Shown one piece after another: positions 28,223 through 40,075 of a stretch of 64,000 nt of DNA. The stretch is from Hypoxylon rubiginosum (lineage: Eukaryota > Ascomycota > Sordariomycetes > Xylariales > Hypoxylaceae): NCBI GenBank assembly GCA_902806565.1, contig CADCXA010000020.1, positions 1 to 64,000 on the forward strand, given 5' to 3'. The notes under the pieces are model-generated. The model was not told the origin of the DNA. It worked only from the letters and a program-made list of their open reading frames with translations, and ran no database searches. The position numbers were made by a program, and so were the translations under genes. Every line of letters begins with the position of its first letter. Positions within the stretch are counted from its first letter, which is position 1.

Positions 28223-30616
28223 ATGTCTTTCTTCTACAATATGAATTCCACAACTGACTTTATGCCAATGGATGACGACCAGATGTCTAGCGAACCCTCA
28301 GCTTCAGCTTCGGGCTCAGGCCCAGGCAACGGAAGACCTCCCACTGCTCAAACTGATGGTGGCAATGGCAATGGTAACGGAAATGCCACCGGCACAAGCA
28401 CGCCTGGCCACGAGAGGCCGGCGGAGACGACTACTAAACGTCTAGCCTGCAACCCTTGCCGTGATCGCAAGGTTCGTTGCGACAGGCAGCATCCGACATG
28501 TGGGAGGTGTGCGAAGCTAGGGAACAATTGCATTTATTCTAGTCCTTCCAAGCAGACAGTCTCAAAGCTGGACTTATCACGACTCCTGATCACCCTGCAT
28601 AATAGACTCGGTGCGTTTGCCTCCTTAGACAATTTCTTCTTCCTAAAAGTTCTGTTTGTTTGCTGATCGTAAACTTGTGGCGTAAACAGAACAAGCGGAG
28701 GCCCAGCTGGCCTTCCACACACCACTCCCGAATGCTAACCAGTTTGCTTATCCGTGGCCGGATATGTCGACGATGCCGATGGCGCCAGCACAGAACTCCG
28801 AGATGGTCCCCGTCTCCGTTCCCGAGCAGGCGCCGTTGAGACCCGCTTCACAGATGGCGATGGCGCCAGACCCGCAGATCTCGCAGATCCCGCAGGACCC
28901 GCATCCGCACGCTAGCCGGGGGAGTATATCGAGCACCACTATGCCCGAAGTTACTAGTGATTGGTAGGGCATTCCGTTTGAAAGCCGCAGCCCGTGAAGA
29001 AGAACCCGCCGTCTAACCTGCCGGTAGGTATAATAATAATAACCACGAGCACCACGACCTATTCGAGTCGGCCATGTCCACCGATTTCTCCTCCGGGACG
29101 CAATCCGTGAACGAGACTTTTGATGTGGATCCCGTCTTCCAAGGGTTGTCGCCCTCCTCGTATAGCGAAGTTGGAAGCCAGGCCAGTTCGGCGATACCCG
29201 CAGCCGTCTTCTCTCGATTGTGCGTATTTCATTAGCAATATACCTAGTTCCTCTTATTCTGGAACACTCGAGCTTACTTGGAACAGACATGCGAGTTTCT
29301 TCGACGTTTTCTACCCAATATTGCCATTTATAAACCCCGTCCGCTTTCATGCCGAACTGGCGCAATGTCCAGATTCTATTCCCTTGCAGGCGCTTTCTCA
29401 CGCCATTGCGGCATTGGGAGCTCTTGCATCTAATGAACTTTCGGGCGCCCTCGAGGCGTGCTATAACCAGGCCCGAACTCTCCTCGAATTATGCGAGAGG
29501 CAAGAGAATGGCGCGGCACTTGTCGATATCAACACCCTGCAAACGTACGTCCTGCTTGGCGTATATGAGTTTAGACAGCCAAATTTCGCAAGGGCTTGGA
29601 TGACTCTCGGACGAGCTATGCGACTGGCTAAAATAATGGGCCTGGATAAGAAAAACCCCCAGCACGCGGTCTCTTTAGATCAGGACTTATTCATTACTCT
29701 CCCACCTCCATTACTGGATCCCGCGCAAATGGAAGAGAGGAGGCGGACTTTCTGGCAGATCTATATATTAGATACATACGCAGCGATGAGAACAAAATCT
29801 CCTCCAGTATTTGACGGACAGGTAAGCACTCTTTTTATTATGAAGGATCGTAATCTGACAGTTTGTGTAAAGGTTTCTGTTCAGCTGCCGTGCCCGTACG
29901 ATCTTCCCAATATTACCGAAGTCAACAATATGCCAAATTTGCAGCAGGCTTTCGACACGTCCAAGAATGTGCCATTTTCATCATTCGCGGGGGCTATCAT
30001 TGTCGTTTATATCTATCGACGTTGTTTCGACCACGCTCAAACTTGGTTCTCAGAACCGTCATACTCGTTCTGGGATACCCACTATACTATCGACAAAGCA
30101 ATTTTGCAATGCCGAAACAGCATAATAGCACATCTGCTGAACACGAGTAGTCCGGCATCCAAAGACATACTCGCTTTGATACTTCGTATGAACTTGGCAG
30201 GCCTGGAAATAAAACTACACGAACTAGCTATCACCAAAGCCGAGAAGGACAAGCTCCCGACAGCACTCATCACCGAAGCGATACTGAGGTGCCAGTCCGC
30301 AGCTATGGATATTGTGGAAGGCATACGAATCGGCCAGCGACTCACAGGCGGAGAACTGGACACCTTCCGACAAGCGAACCTCTTCTACGCAAAAACCATG
30401 ACGAAGGCGATTCAGGCATACATGTGGATGCTGAATCACCTGAAGAACAACGCCCCCACGCATATTAATGCCCTACGCCTACTTGTGGCCTCCATGAAGG
30501 AACTTATTGACGCGAAACATCTCCGGCCGGGCCTGCTTGAGCAGGTAGACGCCAAAGTAGCCGAGGCAGAACGACCGAAAAAGAGACCGTTTCTACCGAG
30601 CACGCACAGTTTTTAG
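28223..30616 (+). CDS. Zn2Cys6 transcription factor, probable cluster regulator
   Basis: Binuclear zinc-cluster regulator, nuclear. Five exons: 28223-28610, 28690-28963, 29028-29219, 29287-29821 and 29873-30616, giving 710 residues. The zinc cluster is complete: C-x2-C-x6-C-x6-C-x2-C-x6-C at residues 76-103. It follows a low-complexity Ser/Gly/Asn-rich leader and precedes Met/Pro-rich sequence; the fungal-specific transcription factor domain begins near the fourth exon (SFFDVFYPILPFINP) and continues to the C-terminus. The third intron (29220-29286, GTGCGT donor, CTTAC branch site, CAG end) is needed to change frame; the last intron (51 bp) is stop-free and was removed because the GQ-VSVQLPCP join matches the usual domain. 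An upstream in-frame start at 28118 is not a better choice. Splice details of exon 3 are the least certain part. Confidence 0.85.
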
Positions 30617-32029
30617 AAATATGGTGTTTTTTCCTCTCACCCCCTTTTTTCTTGTAAAATAGTCAAATGGGTACACATGTCTCAAGAAGATAGATTTTCC
30701 GCTCAGTAACGGAGAAGCGAGGCATGGTCGGCGTACACGGGTGATTTTTTTGGGACCGAACATGTCGCGATGAATTATGACGGCGTTCAGGGGGGCACAG
30801 AAGGGGCACAGAGGGGGCATCATGATAAGGGGACGACGAGAGTATTCCTGCACCCCATGTACATCGCTGCCATCGGCAAAATTTTGGCCTGGCTTGCCGG
30901 TAACGCTTCGATGAGAAAAAAAGAGAACTATTCGAAAGCGGCAACTTGCTGAATCTGAAAATGACGTCAAGTGAATGAGGAGTAGCTATCACATGTCGTG
31001 ATCGGGCATTAGTAACGTTAACCCCTAGCTATCGGCCTCGTCGTGATTTAGGTATGTTAGGACCGACAGCCTCAGGAGCTATCTACTCAGCCCTGCCAGG
31101 CTGTTACATTAGATAATCCTTAAGGGTTCATGTATGTGTTGGACTTTTTTCCCTGTATGCATTCCCCTGGCAGTTCAGGGTCCACGGACGTTTTTTCCAG
31201 GGTCCATGCCATGAGCTAGCTGTCCAGGGGTCCACGAGCATTTCAGGGGTTGGGGAGAGCCGCGTAATGGAAGCAATCACGGCTCTCTCTCACACTCGTT
31301 TGGAGCTAGTTCGGTATATTGCGATAGCGCCGGCACCTTTAGCGATCTAGGTTAGTTAGATAATCGATTCCTAGATTGAGTCAGACGGTGTTTCGTTGCT
31401 CCGGGGATGTCATCCTTCTAGACCCCTCAAGCGATGCTTGCGACTAGCACTAGTTGGCAAAAAAACCACACGAAGATATCGGCCGTAAGAAAGGACGAAA
31501 AGAGACAAGGATGCTTCTCGAAGGACGCGGCGCGGTAGCGAGTAGAAATGGATGGTTTTTTTTGGTACGATACCCTCCTACGGTCCGCCTCGAGCGGAGT
31601 GAGCGGACCGCGTCTGACGGAGCTGAAAGGGATCCTCTTCCACGCGCCTGCAGCAAAAGCGACAGCATCTGCTTATCTGCTTCCGCCTTTCCCCCCCCCC
31701 CACGGTGCTCTGGAACCCGTTTCTCCCCCCGGCGTCGCGATTCAGAATCCTCTCGGCAAGCGAAAGCCGTTTGCTCCTCAGGGGGGCCTTTCACCACCAT
31801 GCGTATTCCTTATCGGGGTGCGAGGTCTGCGGAATCTAGACGCGATCACGAAAGACGGACTATGGAAGGAAAAGTTCCTTTCCAGCAGAATTGAGTAGCC
31901 TTAAAGTGAAAAGGCACCAGTGTCTAAGTGACCAAAATATTGGCTGCGGTTCTTTGTTGTATATCGTATTCTGCCCAAAATTCCATTCTTTTAGAGTAAC
32001 TTCCAGGGACTCGCCACTTGCCAACAGCA
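30617..32029. other. Intergenic between regulator and ABM monooxygenase
   Basis: About 1.4 kb. It contains GGGGCACAG-type and CAGGGGTCCACG-type imperfect repeats (near 30800 and 31180-31250), and an unusually GC-rich stretch from about 31490 to 31850 with overlapping open frames on several strands and an 8-bp inverted repeat. No gene can be supported. Confidence 0.5.
31581..31610. repeat. Inverted repeat with 8-bp arms
   Basis: CGGTCCGC at 31581-31588 is repeated in inverse orientation as GCGGACCG at 31603-31610, with a 14-base spacer that itself contains GAGCGG and GAGCGG-like copies. It sits in a locally GC-rich patch and may be the relic of an element or a structured leader. Confidence 0.45.
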
Positions 32030-33145
32030 ATGGTCTACTACAACTATAACCTCGTCAAGGACGAGCTCAGTCTGCCGGCCTGGCTGCTGATCGGGGCTGC
32101 GGGCCAGATCATCGTGACCTTGACGGCGCCGCGAGCATTTGTCTTCGTGCCGGCCGCAATCACCTTCAGCGTGCTGCTCATAAACTTCTTAGCGCAGGCG
32201 TTGGGCATCACGAAGAATATGTATCTCAAGAACACCATCCCGGGCAGGCACACTGTACTCTTCCCCAACGAAGACGGGTCCCGTCCCGAGAAGCTGGGCG
32301 ACAAGCCTATTGCTATGTTTCTGGTCGGTATTCGATCTAACAGGTAAGTGGCAAGCAAGCGAAAATAATTCTAGATAGCGTCTCCCTTTTTGTCATCTGA
32401 AATGGGGAAAGAACCATGATATTGACCATAATGCTAGCGCTCTTGGTCGTCTTAACCCTACCTACCGCAGAGTCCAACACTACATGGACGAACTGTATGA
32501 AGATGCGGAAACAAACCGCGCTACCAACGGATGTAAGTCAATGTATGAAAAGCTCTATGCGTTACTACTTACTAATGGACATTAGACCTTGGCCGCACAC
32601 CGGATTTCCTGCCCCAGGATTTCTCTTCAAACAACACTCTTATCTCCATCAGCTACTGGAAGACCATTGATGACCTAGAAGCCTTTGCTCGCCGGCCCAT
32701 CCACACCAAGGCGTTCATGTACCTCGTGAAGGCCCAAACTGGTGACAAGCCCCAGGAGACTGGTGTTCTGGTAAGTGACCCGAAGTAAAGTCCAGCAAAC
32801 ATAGGTAGACTCAACTAATTCGAACGCCTGCAGCACGAGGTTCTTTACTGCCCGCCGGGCCACTGGGAAGGAATCTACTCTAACATGAACCCCTGGGGTC
32901 TCGGTAAGCTGCCCTATCTTTGCTACCTTTGCCGCTATCTAGGCTCTTTGAAAGCACAAGGATTTATAGCTAACATGTATAAAACAGAACTGCTCAAGTG
33001 GGTCAAGCCGAAGCAGAAGGCTCTGCAAGGCCCGTACATTGAGCATGATTTGAAGGTCATCAACGGCATGTGGGGCCGCATGGGCAACAAGCTCAAGCAG
33101 GCCGAAGCAGAACAAAAGGCTGCTGAGGCTGGAGCTTCCATGTAA
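32030..33145 (+). CDS. ABM-type monooxygenase, af470-like (DUF4188)
   Basis: Predicted cofactor-poor antibiotic-biosynthesis-type monooxygenase, a family with members in fungal metabolite clusters such as fumagillin (af470). Five exons, 32030-32343, 32471-32532, 32586-32770, 32834-32903 and 32988-33145, give 262 residues. Two hydrophobic spans near residues 17-58 suggest a membrane-anchored N-terminus. The ferredoxin-like part contains the ISYWKTIDDLEAFARRP and GHWEGIYSNMNPWGL blocks that are typical of this family, with MYLKNTIPGRHTVLFPNEDG upstream. The start is the first ATG in frame; all junctions keep frame. It lies alone on the plus strand between a regulator and the DUF3237-like gene. 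Substrate is unknown; the family call is good, the reaction inferred. Confidence 0.8.
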
Positions 33146-33877
33146 AAAGAACGGGTGCTATTATAGCCTCGAGGTAAAGCTGTAGTGTAGGGTGGACTTA
33201 CAGCTGGTTTATGAGTGTTGTCCATGTAAACTCATGCGCATAGACATTGGCGCTGGGCAAATGATATAGGGGCTAGGTACAAACTTTGGTATAGAGGAAC
33301 AAATTTAGAATATCGTTTCTATAAAATACAACATGAAAAAGCTTATGGTGCAAATTTAAATAAAAATATGTGCACAAGTCAACTGGATTTTCAATTGCTG
33401 TTAAAATTTTTGTTCTAACTTATGTTTTTATTTACCCCTTTTTCATTATCATTCGAACTTGCTTCAACGATGCTCACGCTATCTACCTATATATGAGAGC
33501 TTAGAAATGAAATTTACAGATTATGTATACTAAAATTTTTATAGGAAATGTTTTCTTCTCACGGACCCGAGCGATAAATTTATCTTGTTTCTGGAAAATA
33601 ACCATCTTGAAGTCTAACATAAGGTACTGCACCCCTGAAATTTTGATATCCACACTTTTGCTGCGCTTATCCCCATCTCACACAATCAAATTTTGCCCAA
33701 TTTACTCAGACTTCGAATCAAGCTGTCTACAGAGAGGTCACCGGAAGGAACTCGGAAATTTCAGTATTCATGCGAGTCGAAGAACGAAGCGTGCTGTAAT
33801 TCCGTGCATGCTAGCTACCAAGACCTATCTCTGAGGCTATATCTAACATACTGCGGACCATATCCCCCTTAGCACTT
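33146..33877. other. Convergent 3' region, ABM gene and DUF3237-like gene
   Basis: About 730 bp between the 3' ends of two convergent genes. AT-richer than its neighbours. I see no gene, repeat or RNA in it. Confidence 0.5.
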
Positions 33878-34618
33878 TTACTCCATTCCGGATCCCGGAA
33901 TAATCTGGGAGATGCGCGCCTCGACGCCGATCAGGTCGCCGTCCTCCTTGAGGAAGCGCTGGCTGGCGGCGAAGACCATGCTCTCGAGGGCCTTGTACTC
34001 CTCGTGGCCGGTCTCGATCTTGAGGCTCTCGACTAGTTGTACCTGTTAGTGAAAAGAAATATGTAAAAATGCTAGACGTGTAACTTACTGCCGAAGCCGA
34101 AGGGCGAGGTCTGGGCCTCCGGGATGCCGAAGACCAGGGGCATGGTGGTCTCGTTGAGGGTGATGACGCCCTCGACGACGATGCAGACCGACAGGCCCTT
34201 CTCGTCGGTGGCCAGCGCCTTGACGCTCATGCGCCCGTGGGACTTGTCCGGGTCGATGCGGAACCAATCGGTGCCGTTGCTAATGTCGAACTTGACCTTG
34301 GGCTCGAAGCCCTCCACCGACTCTAGGGTGCCGCCGATAAGGGGCTGGGTAGGTAGGCAAAGTGTGTTAGCATATCGATCAGCCCATCAAGTATTGATCG
34401 TGCGATGGTGGCACCATACCACGGCGACCAGGGTAGCTCCCGACGCGATATCACCGCAGATGAACTTCTGGTTGAACCCGGTCTACAGATAAGGCGTTAG
34501 TCTCCTGCTTCCTCACGTTTCCGTACATGCGGAGAAGTACCTTGAGCCTCAGGGCAGGCTGTGCTGTGGGAAAGCTGGCGGCAGCCGTGACAACGGCCTT
34601 CTTTCCAAGAGAGCCCAT
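33878..34618 (-). CDS. DUF3237-like small protein
   Basis: Four exons, 34541-34618, 34420-34482, 34089-34344 and 33878-34032, give 183 residues, close to the usual DUF3237 (UPF0311) size. Visible are the NGTDWFRIDPDKSHGRMSVKALA segment, the CIVVEGVITLN strand and a C-terminal IETGHEEYKALESMVFAASQRF block followed by a conserved-looking turn, matching the beta-barrel-like pattern of this family. There is no signal peptide. The function of DUF3237 is not established; in a metabolite cluster it could be a small cyclase- or isomerase-like protein, but that is speculation. The last acceptor was chosen downstream of a competing AG because it alone keeps the C-terminal frame. A CCGCGG word lies 137 bp upstream of the ATG. 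Confidence 0.7.
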
Positions 34619-35580
34619 GATGTCGGGTATCAGTTGTCGGCCGAAAAAACCACAACAATCTAATCTAATACTTCAAGAAAGACCGAAATGGAGGAAACTG
34701 TTAAGTGCGGGAGGTGTATTGAGCTTAGGACTCGCTGCTAAAGGTCTGTCTCGACCGCGGCTTATGAACTCTAACACTGGCTCCTATCGGAACCGACTGA
34801 TTTCATAAGCCCCTATTTGGCCTAGGGAGTTGTGTCTTACGTGAGCCAGATCCGGGGAAAAGGACTGCGGCGTTAGGATCCGCCCCGTCTTACCTGGGAA
34901 GTCTGGATTCTCCACACCGGGTCTCTTTCGGACGTATGCGGTCCGCGCCCGCCTTGCGGCCCTTACGGACGTGCATCGCATCGCATCCCTCACCCACGCG
35001 CCGCTACCCATCCTTTAAGAAGTTGTGTGGCTGCAACCCAGGTACCGAGGATCACCGAGGGCCAAGGGCCAAGGGACACCCCCCCATGTGGCATGCACGT
35101 TGTACGGTGGCAACGGTTGATACACGCCGCGCCGATCTAGATATATGGGTGTCTGCGCTGCAACTGCAACGTAAGTCCCTGGAAAACTATTCTCCGAGTG
35201 ATTCCAACGCATGTTGGCGGCGTGGGCCAAGGAAATGCGACGTAAATAGGTACACAGGGCGCATTGACCTACCTGGGTGGAATTTCTAAGTGTTGGATGA
35301 GATGGCCCAGAAAATACGCAGCTTGTTCAATGTCTTGTCTTCGAGCCACTATTCACAACTCCTTAGGAACTTTGGGGACCCTTCAACGATAGCATGTATC
35401 TCAGATAGACAAGGAAATGCGGACGAGCGTTGAAAAGTACTTTTTAATAGAAAAAACTTCATTGACTATTTGCATGATCGATAACTGTATAACGTGTGCC
35501 CCCATAAACATTGCGATAATACCAAGTGCAAAGGAGGAAAAATGTAGACTGCCGTCACAATCTGTAAGATAGTCTTGACC
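34619..35580. other. Intergenic, DUF3237-like promoter and FAD monooxygenase 3' flank
   Basis: About 960 bp between two minus-strand genes. It contains a CCGCGG word at 34755-34760. No gene is supported. Confidence 0.5.
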
Positions 35581-37291
35581 CTAAACCCGTACCCACGACA
35601 GTAGCTGCTGGGCATTGTATTCCGAAACAAAAGGAACGTACCGCGCGGCCGAGACCAGCATCACAACAGCGACCGAGACGCTCATCATCTGCAGCAGGTG
35701 GCCGGCCTTGAGGACCTGTTTGGTGTCGAGCTTGCCCGAGACCTGCCGCGCCGCCAGCTTCTTCTTCCTCTCCTCCTCCGCCTCCTCGTCCTTCCACGGC
35801 AGGCGCCCCGACGGGAGCCCCTTCGAGGACAGGTACTCGATCTTGGGGCTGCCCCGGATGTACTCGCCGACCTGGTCGGGGGCGCCGCGCTCGGGCAGCA
35901 GCGGCGAGACCCACGCGAGGAGCTTGTACAGCGGCGACGTCATGGCCTGGATCCGCGTCGCGATGCCCGAGATCTTGATAGCGTACTTGACGCGCTCCAT
36001 GCGCTCCGCTTGGTACCCCGCGAACGCGTCCGTGAGGGCAGCGAGGCCGGGCTTCGCGCCGTTGTGCTTGGCGAGCGTCCGGTGCAGGTGGTTGCACAGC
36101 GATACCACCGACTCGATGGCCGCGTTGCCGCCGAGCGCGATGTTGGGCGTCATCTATTCACGCGATTGTCAGCTGGATCTTTCTTCCGTAGGAGAGGTAA
36201 GCGTTTCGCTAAACGGCGCAATTTACCTTATGGATCGCGTCTCCGGCTAGCACGATACGCCCGTGGTACCAGTGGTCCAGGACGCCCTCTTCGGAGGAGA
36301 CGAGGGTGCTTCGAACCCGGTTGTTCCAGAGGCGGCCGAACGTGCACGACTCGGTCAGGGGGTGATCCGCTACGCTGGCAGCCAGGGCCTCGGCGTCCTG
36401 ATCCGTGTAGTGGACTCTGTTCGGCGACTTGAAAGGCTCATCGAGATAGAAATAAACGAAGAAAAAGGTACAATGTGGCTGCGCCACGATCTCAAACGAA
36501 TACCGCGTATCGTGAGTGACTGTCAGGTCGCTCGCGCCAAGGGATGGCTCTGGGGGTCCAATCCCGACAAGACATTTCCAATGCGTCTTGAATGCTATTA
36601 TATTCGGCGTTAGAGGGTTTTATAAAAGTGACTAACGTGGAAAACTTACAGGCCTTCTCCTTTTCGGTGATCAAGCCCGGGGTCGCCTTGTTGGCATGAT
36701 GCCACATGATACCTCGGACCATGCTGTAGACGCCATCAACGCCGAGCACTATATCTCCCTTCTTGACGGACCCGTCGCTCATTACGACTTCCACCCCATC
36801 GGTGGACTCTTTTATATCCTTAATTATACATTTCGTCTTGATCGGACTCTTATCCGGCAAGTTATCGTATAAGATCTGTAGGAACTCTCGCCTCTCTAGC
36901 GGGAGTAGGTCGGCACCATGACTGCAATTGTTAACTTCTAGTCGAGGGGAGTAGAACTCAGGGGTGATAATAAGAAAAATAAAACATACTTCTCCTTAAC
37001 GAAACCAAAGAACGGGGTGCTCCCTAAAACACTTCCATCCGGTCGTCGCGTGACCAGCTGGTCGTGGGGTACACTGGCTTTGATGATCGCCTCTCCGCAG
37101 CCGATCTGGTGCAGGATGCGCACAACCTGCGGGTAGATAGTAATACTAGCACCCTCGGTCGGCACGGCCTCCTTATGCTTCTCGAGGACGACGTGGTCAA
37201 TACCGGCCCTCTGCAGACAGTGCGATGCTGTAAGTCCAGCAACACCTGCACCGACGACGATGACACGGAAAGGAGACTTTTGGTTGGACAT
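35581..37291 (-). CDS. FAD-dependent monooxygenase, PaxM-like (class A)
   Basis: Group A flavin monooxygenase, an epoxidase or hydroxylase family common in fungal terpenoid and polyketide clusters (PaxM, DEP2 type). Four exons, 36990-37291, 36650-36921, 36227-36594 and 35581-36153, give 504 residues. The FAD motif VVGAGVAGLTASHCLQRAG starts at residue 12, with the partner acid VLEKH following; the DG-type motif VLGVDGVYSMVRG and the GD motif GDAIHKMTPNIALGGNAAIE are both present, the last interrupted by an intron after Lys. A hydrophobic span near the C-terminus (VAVVMLVSAARYVPFV) suggests membrane attachment. It is divergent from the MFS gene across an 810-bp promoter that carries the shared 13-bp word. 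All catalytic motifs look intact. Confidence 0.88.
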
Positions 37292-38101
37292 CCTCTTAGT
37301 TTGGACTTAGAACTTTTTTTTTTCCTTTCTTATTTCGTCCTAGTCTAATAATGAGTGCACCATATCATTCAGCTAGGCGGCGTGGCCAACCCCAGAACAA
37401 GGTGCGCAAGACAACCAATCTATAAAGCATCCTACCAATCCCACTCGTAGGCAACTTGGATTCTTCTCGTTCCACGCCTTCACCGCGAGCGCCATCGCCG
37501 CGCCTTGGACGGTGAACTTTTCCATCTGTGCTGTGGTGGATGCGTGAGTTAGGTGTTTTGGGCTCCGAGCAGCGAGCAGGGGTCCCGTGTCAGCATCGTG
37601 GCCCGTCGGGGTCCCTCGGCCCGCCCTGCATATCTCGGCGCTCTGTGTTACATCGTCGGACAAGAGCGGCCCGCCGAGTCCTGCTCTAGCCCTAAACGTC
37701 TAAGGATGCCCTCGTGAGAAGAAGATGCCTATATTGGACGGCGTTAATGAAGTGTTAAATCCGCAAGTCCTATTTGCTCATGCGGTATAGTAAGTTTTAG
37801 AGATGGCTAAGACAATAAGCCGTGTTGTTGGGCCCCAGTGACGGGGAAAACGCAGTCTCGTCCGTAAATACGAAATCTCTTAATTTTGACTCCTTTATTG
37901 GAGATCGGCAACGTAATGGTAGCCAAGAAGTCTGTGTGTAATATTCACAGTTGATGCTGGTTTATAACCATTCGAGGCCCGGTAAAGTGACGTCTAGGTT
38001 GAAGCAGGCTCTCTCTTGACGACTTAGTTCAACTAGATCTGTACAATTTGTTCCATTAGCCTAAGAATTAGCAGGAGACGACGGGCTGTACCATTTTCGC
38101 C
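37292..38101. promoter_or_regulatory. Shared divergent promoter, PaxM-like FMO / MFS transporter
   Basis: The 810-bp interval serves a minus-strand and a plus-strand gene. It carries the 13-bp word at 37701-37713, almost midway between the two starts, and an AAATCCGC half-site near 37755. A minus-strand open frame at 37373-37663 is not credible as a gene. Confidence 0.6.
37701..37713 (+). promoter_or_regulatory. Shared 13-bp promoter word, copy 1
   Basis: TAAGGATGCCCTC. It is 410 bp upstream of the PaxM-like FMO and 389 bp upstream of the MFS start. The core contains AGG and CCT separated by four bases, an inverted triplet arrangement of the kind Zn2Cys6 dimers bind. Identical copies lie upstream of the ADH and the PKS. 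Confidence 0.6.
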
Positions 38102-40075
38102 ATGTCTACGCATTCGCCCTCGTCGGACGAAGAGAAGGCTGTCTCACGAACAAATGAATCAGATGAAGTATTAGGAGGAGCATCATCAGGAGATGATGCT
38201 GCTCCCGCTCCTGCACCGGCCCAGCGTCAAATACGTGGGTTTTCGGTAAATTTCTCCCATTTTACGAAATTTCGAGACCAGGAGAAAGCTGACAGCGGGC
38301 TAGTGGGCGCTAATCATCGGCTCGATTCTGTCGAGCATGTTCATTTATGCGCTTGACGGCACAATCACGGCTGACTTGATACCCGCGATTGTCAACGAGT
38401 TCGGTTCCGTGTCGAAGCTACCATGGCTATCGGTAGGCTTCATGGTTGGTGCTTTCGTAGCCATCCTTCCCGTTGGAAAGCTCTACGCTAAGTACAACGC
38501 GAAATGGGTTTACACGATTAGCGTCGTCTTCTTTCTCGCCGCGTCCGCGCTTTGCGGAGCAGCTCCCACCATGGACGCCATCATTGTCGGACGTGTTTTC
38601 TTGGGAGTGTCAGGTAGCGCCATGTACTGCGGTATCCTAACTCTGGTCGCGGTGAACACCGTTGACCACGAGCGACCGGCATACATCAGTTTATGTGGAT
38701 TGGTTTGGGGTGTCGGGACTGTCCTTGGACCTGTCATCGGCGGTGCCTTTCAGAGGGTCGATTGGAGATGGGCATTCTACATCAACCTCATCATTGGCGG
38801 AATCTTCATCCCGGCTTACCTATTCGTCCTTCCATCATTCGACCCTATGCCGAAGTCCGTGTCGTTAACGGCACGAGCAAAGAACTTCGACTTCTTGGGC
38901 ACTGTTTTATTCATCGCATCGAATATATGCCTGATCTTGGCTATGAACTTCGGCGGAGTCCTTTACCCATGGGGAAGCGGTAGCATTATTACGTTCTTCG
39001 TGGTCGGTGGCTGCGGATTGATAGCATTCGGTATCCAGCAAAGATATTCGTGGCTTACCACACCGGTGGATCGCATCTTCCCAGCCCAATTGTTACGAAT
39101 TAAGGAGGCCAACCTTCTGTTTCTCTGCACTGTCTGCACCAACGCTGCGGTGTTCATCCCCATCTTCAACATCCCCGTGTACTTCCAGTTTTCGAGGAAC
39201 GAGGATGCTCTGGCTGCCGCTATACGACTTCTCCCCCTGATCGTGCTAGCTAGCGCGGGTATGCTTTTCAACGGCTTCCTGATGGTCAGGTTTGGCTACT
39301 ACTGGCCATGGTATACTGTTGGCGGTGCTATGGCTCTAGTTGGAAACGTCCTTCTTTGTAAGTATAGTATCGACTGGACCGCCTACCGGAATTAGCTGCT
39401 GACTTGACTCTAGATATGATCGATGCCACTACCCCGGCTGCCAATATCTACGGATACGAAATCCTAGTCGGCTTAGGTATTGGTATATGTAACCAGGCGG
39501 GCTATGGAGTGGTTCACGCTCTGGTTGCACCGGAGGACAAGGGAAATGCAGTCCCGTAAGTCTGAATGTGATTATGCGGTAAAAAAATGCGCCTGGAGAT
39601 GCTAACATCAAGGTTCGAATAGGTTCATGATGGTTGCGCAATACAGCGGTATTACACTGGGCCTTTCAATTTCCGGAGCAGTTTTCCTCAACTACGCCAT
39701 GATGGACCTGCGCGCGCTTTTGCCGGCATTCCCGGATGACCAGCTTAACGCGATCATTAGTGGTATGTACCTCTGTCCAATTTGGCCTACTAGTCAACAT
39801 GTTGTCTGACACTGCTCGTAATAGGAACATCCGGTTCGGCCTTTGATACGGTCCCCGTGGAGCTGCGCGGTGCTGTTGTTGATATTATCGTTAACAGCTT
39901 GCGAAAGGTGTTCATTCCATCCTTCGTTGGTGCCGCAGGTGCCTTTGTCTTGTCCTTCTTCTTGAACGTAAGTGTAGCTAGCAACATACATGCTCATCAG
40001 GACCCGGAGCTAACGTACTCTTAGAAAAAGAGATTCTTCCACAAGGGCGACGAGGTGCCAGTTCATATGGGCTAA
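38102..40075 (+). CDS. MFS drug/metabolite exporter, 14-TM (DHA2/Tri12-like)
   Basis: Plasma-membrane proton antiporter likely to export the cluster product. Six exons, 38102-38245, 38304-39357, 39414-39555, 39623-39762, 39825-39967 and 40025-40075, give 557 residues, the usual length for 14-TM fungal toxin exporters. A 45-residue acidic, Ser-rich and Ala/Pro-rich cytosolic start precedes the first helix (WALIIGSILSSMFIYALDG); the LDGTITADLIPAI segment corresponds to the LDxTIVxxALP motif of this group, and GRVFLGVSGSAMYCG and WGVGTVLGPVIGGAF match the usual MFS motifs. It ends in a basic and acidic cytosolic tail (KKRFFHKGDEVPVH). The first intron join restores the helix-1 consensus. Confidence 0.9.

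Noticed and set aside
29220..29247. 28-bp intron alternative in the first regulator
   Set aside because: It would keep frame but is shorter than fungal introns allow; the 67-bp intron ending at 29286 has a proper branch site.
31450..31898. Three overlapping open frames of 116-146 codons
   Set aside because: They lie on opposite strands in a GC-rich patch; none shows a domain, and openness is expected from composition.
37373..37663. Minus-strand open frame upstream of the PaxM-like gene
   Set aside because: It matches no family, has no convincing splice to the next exon, and overlaps the likely promoter.
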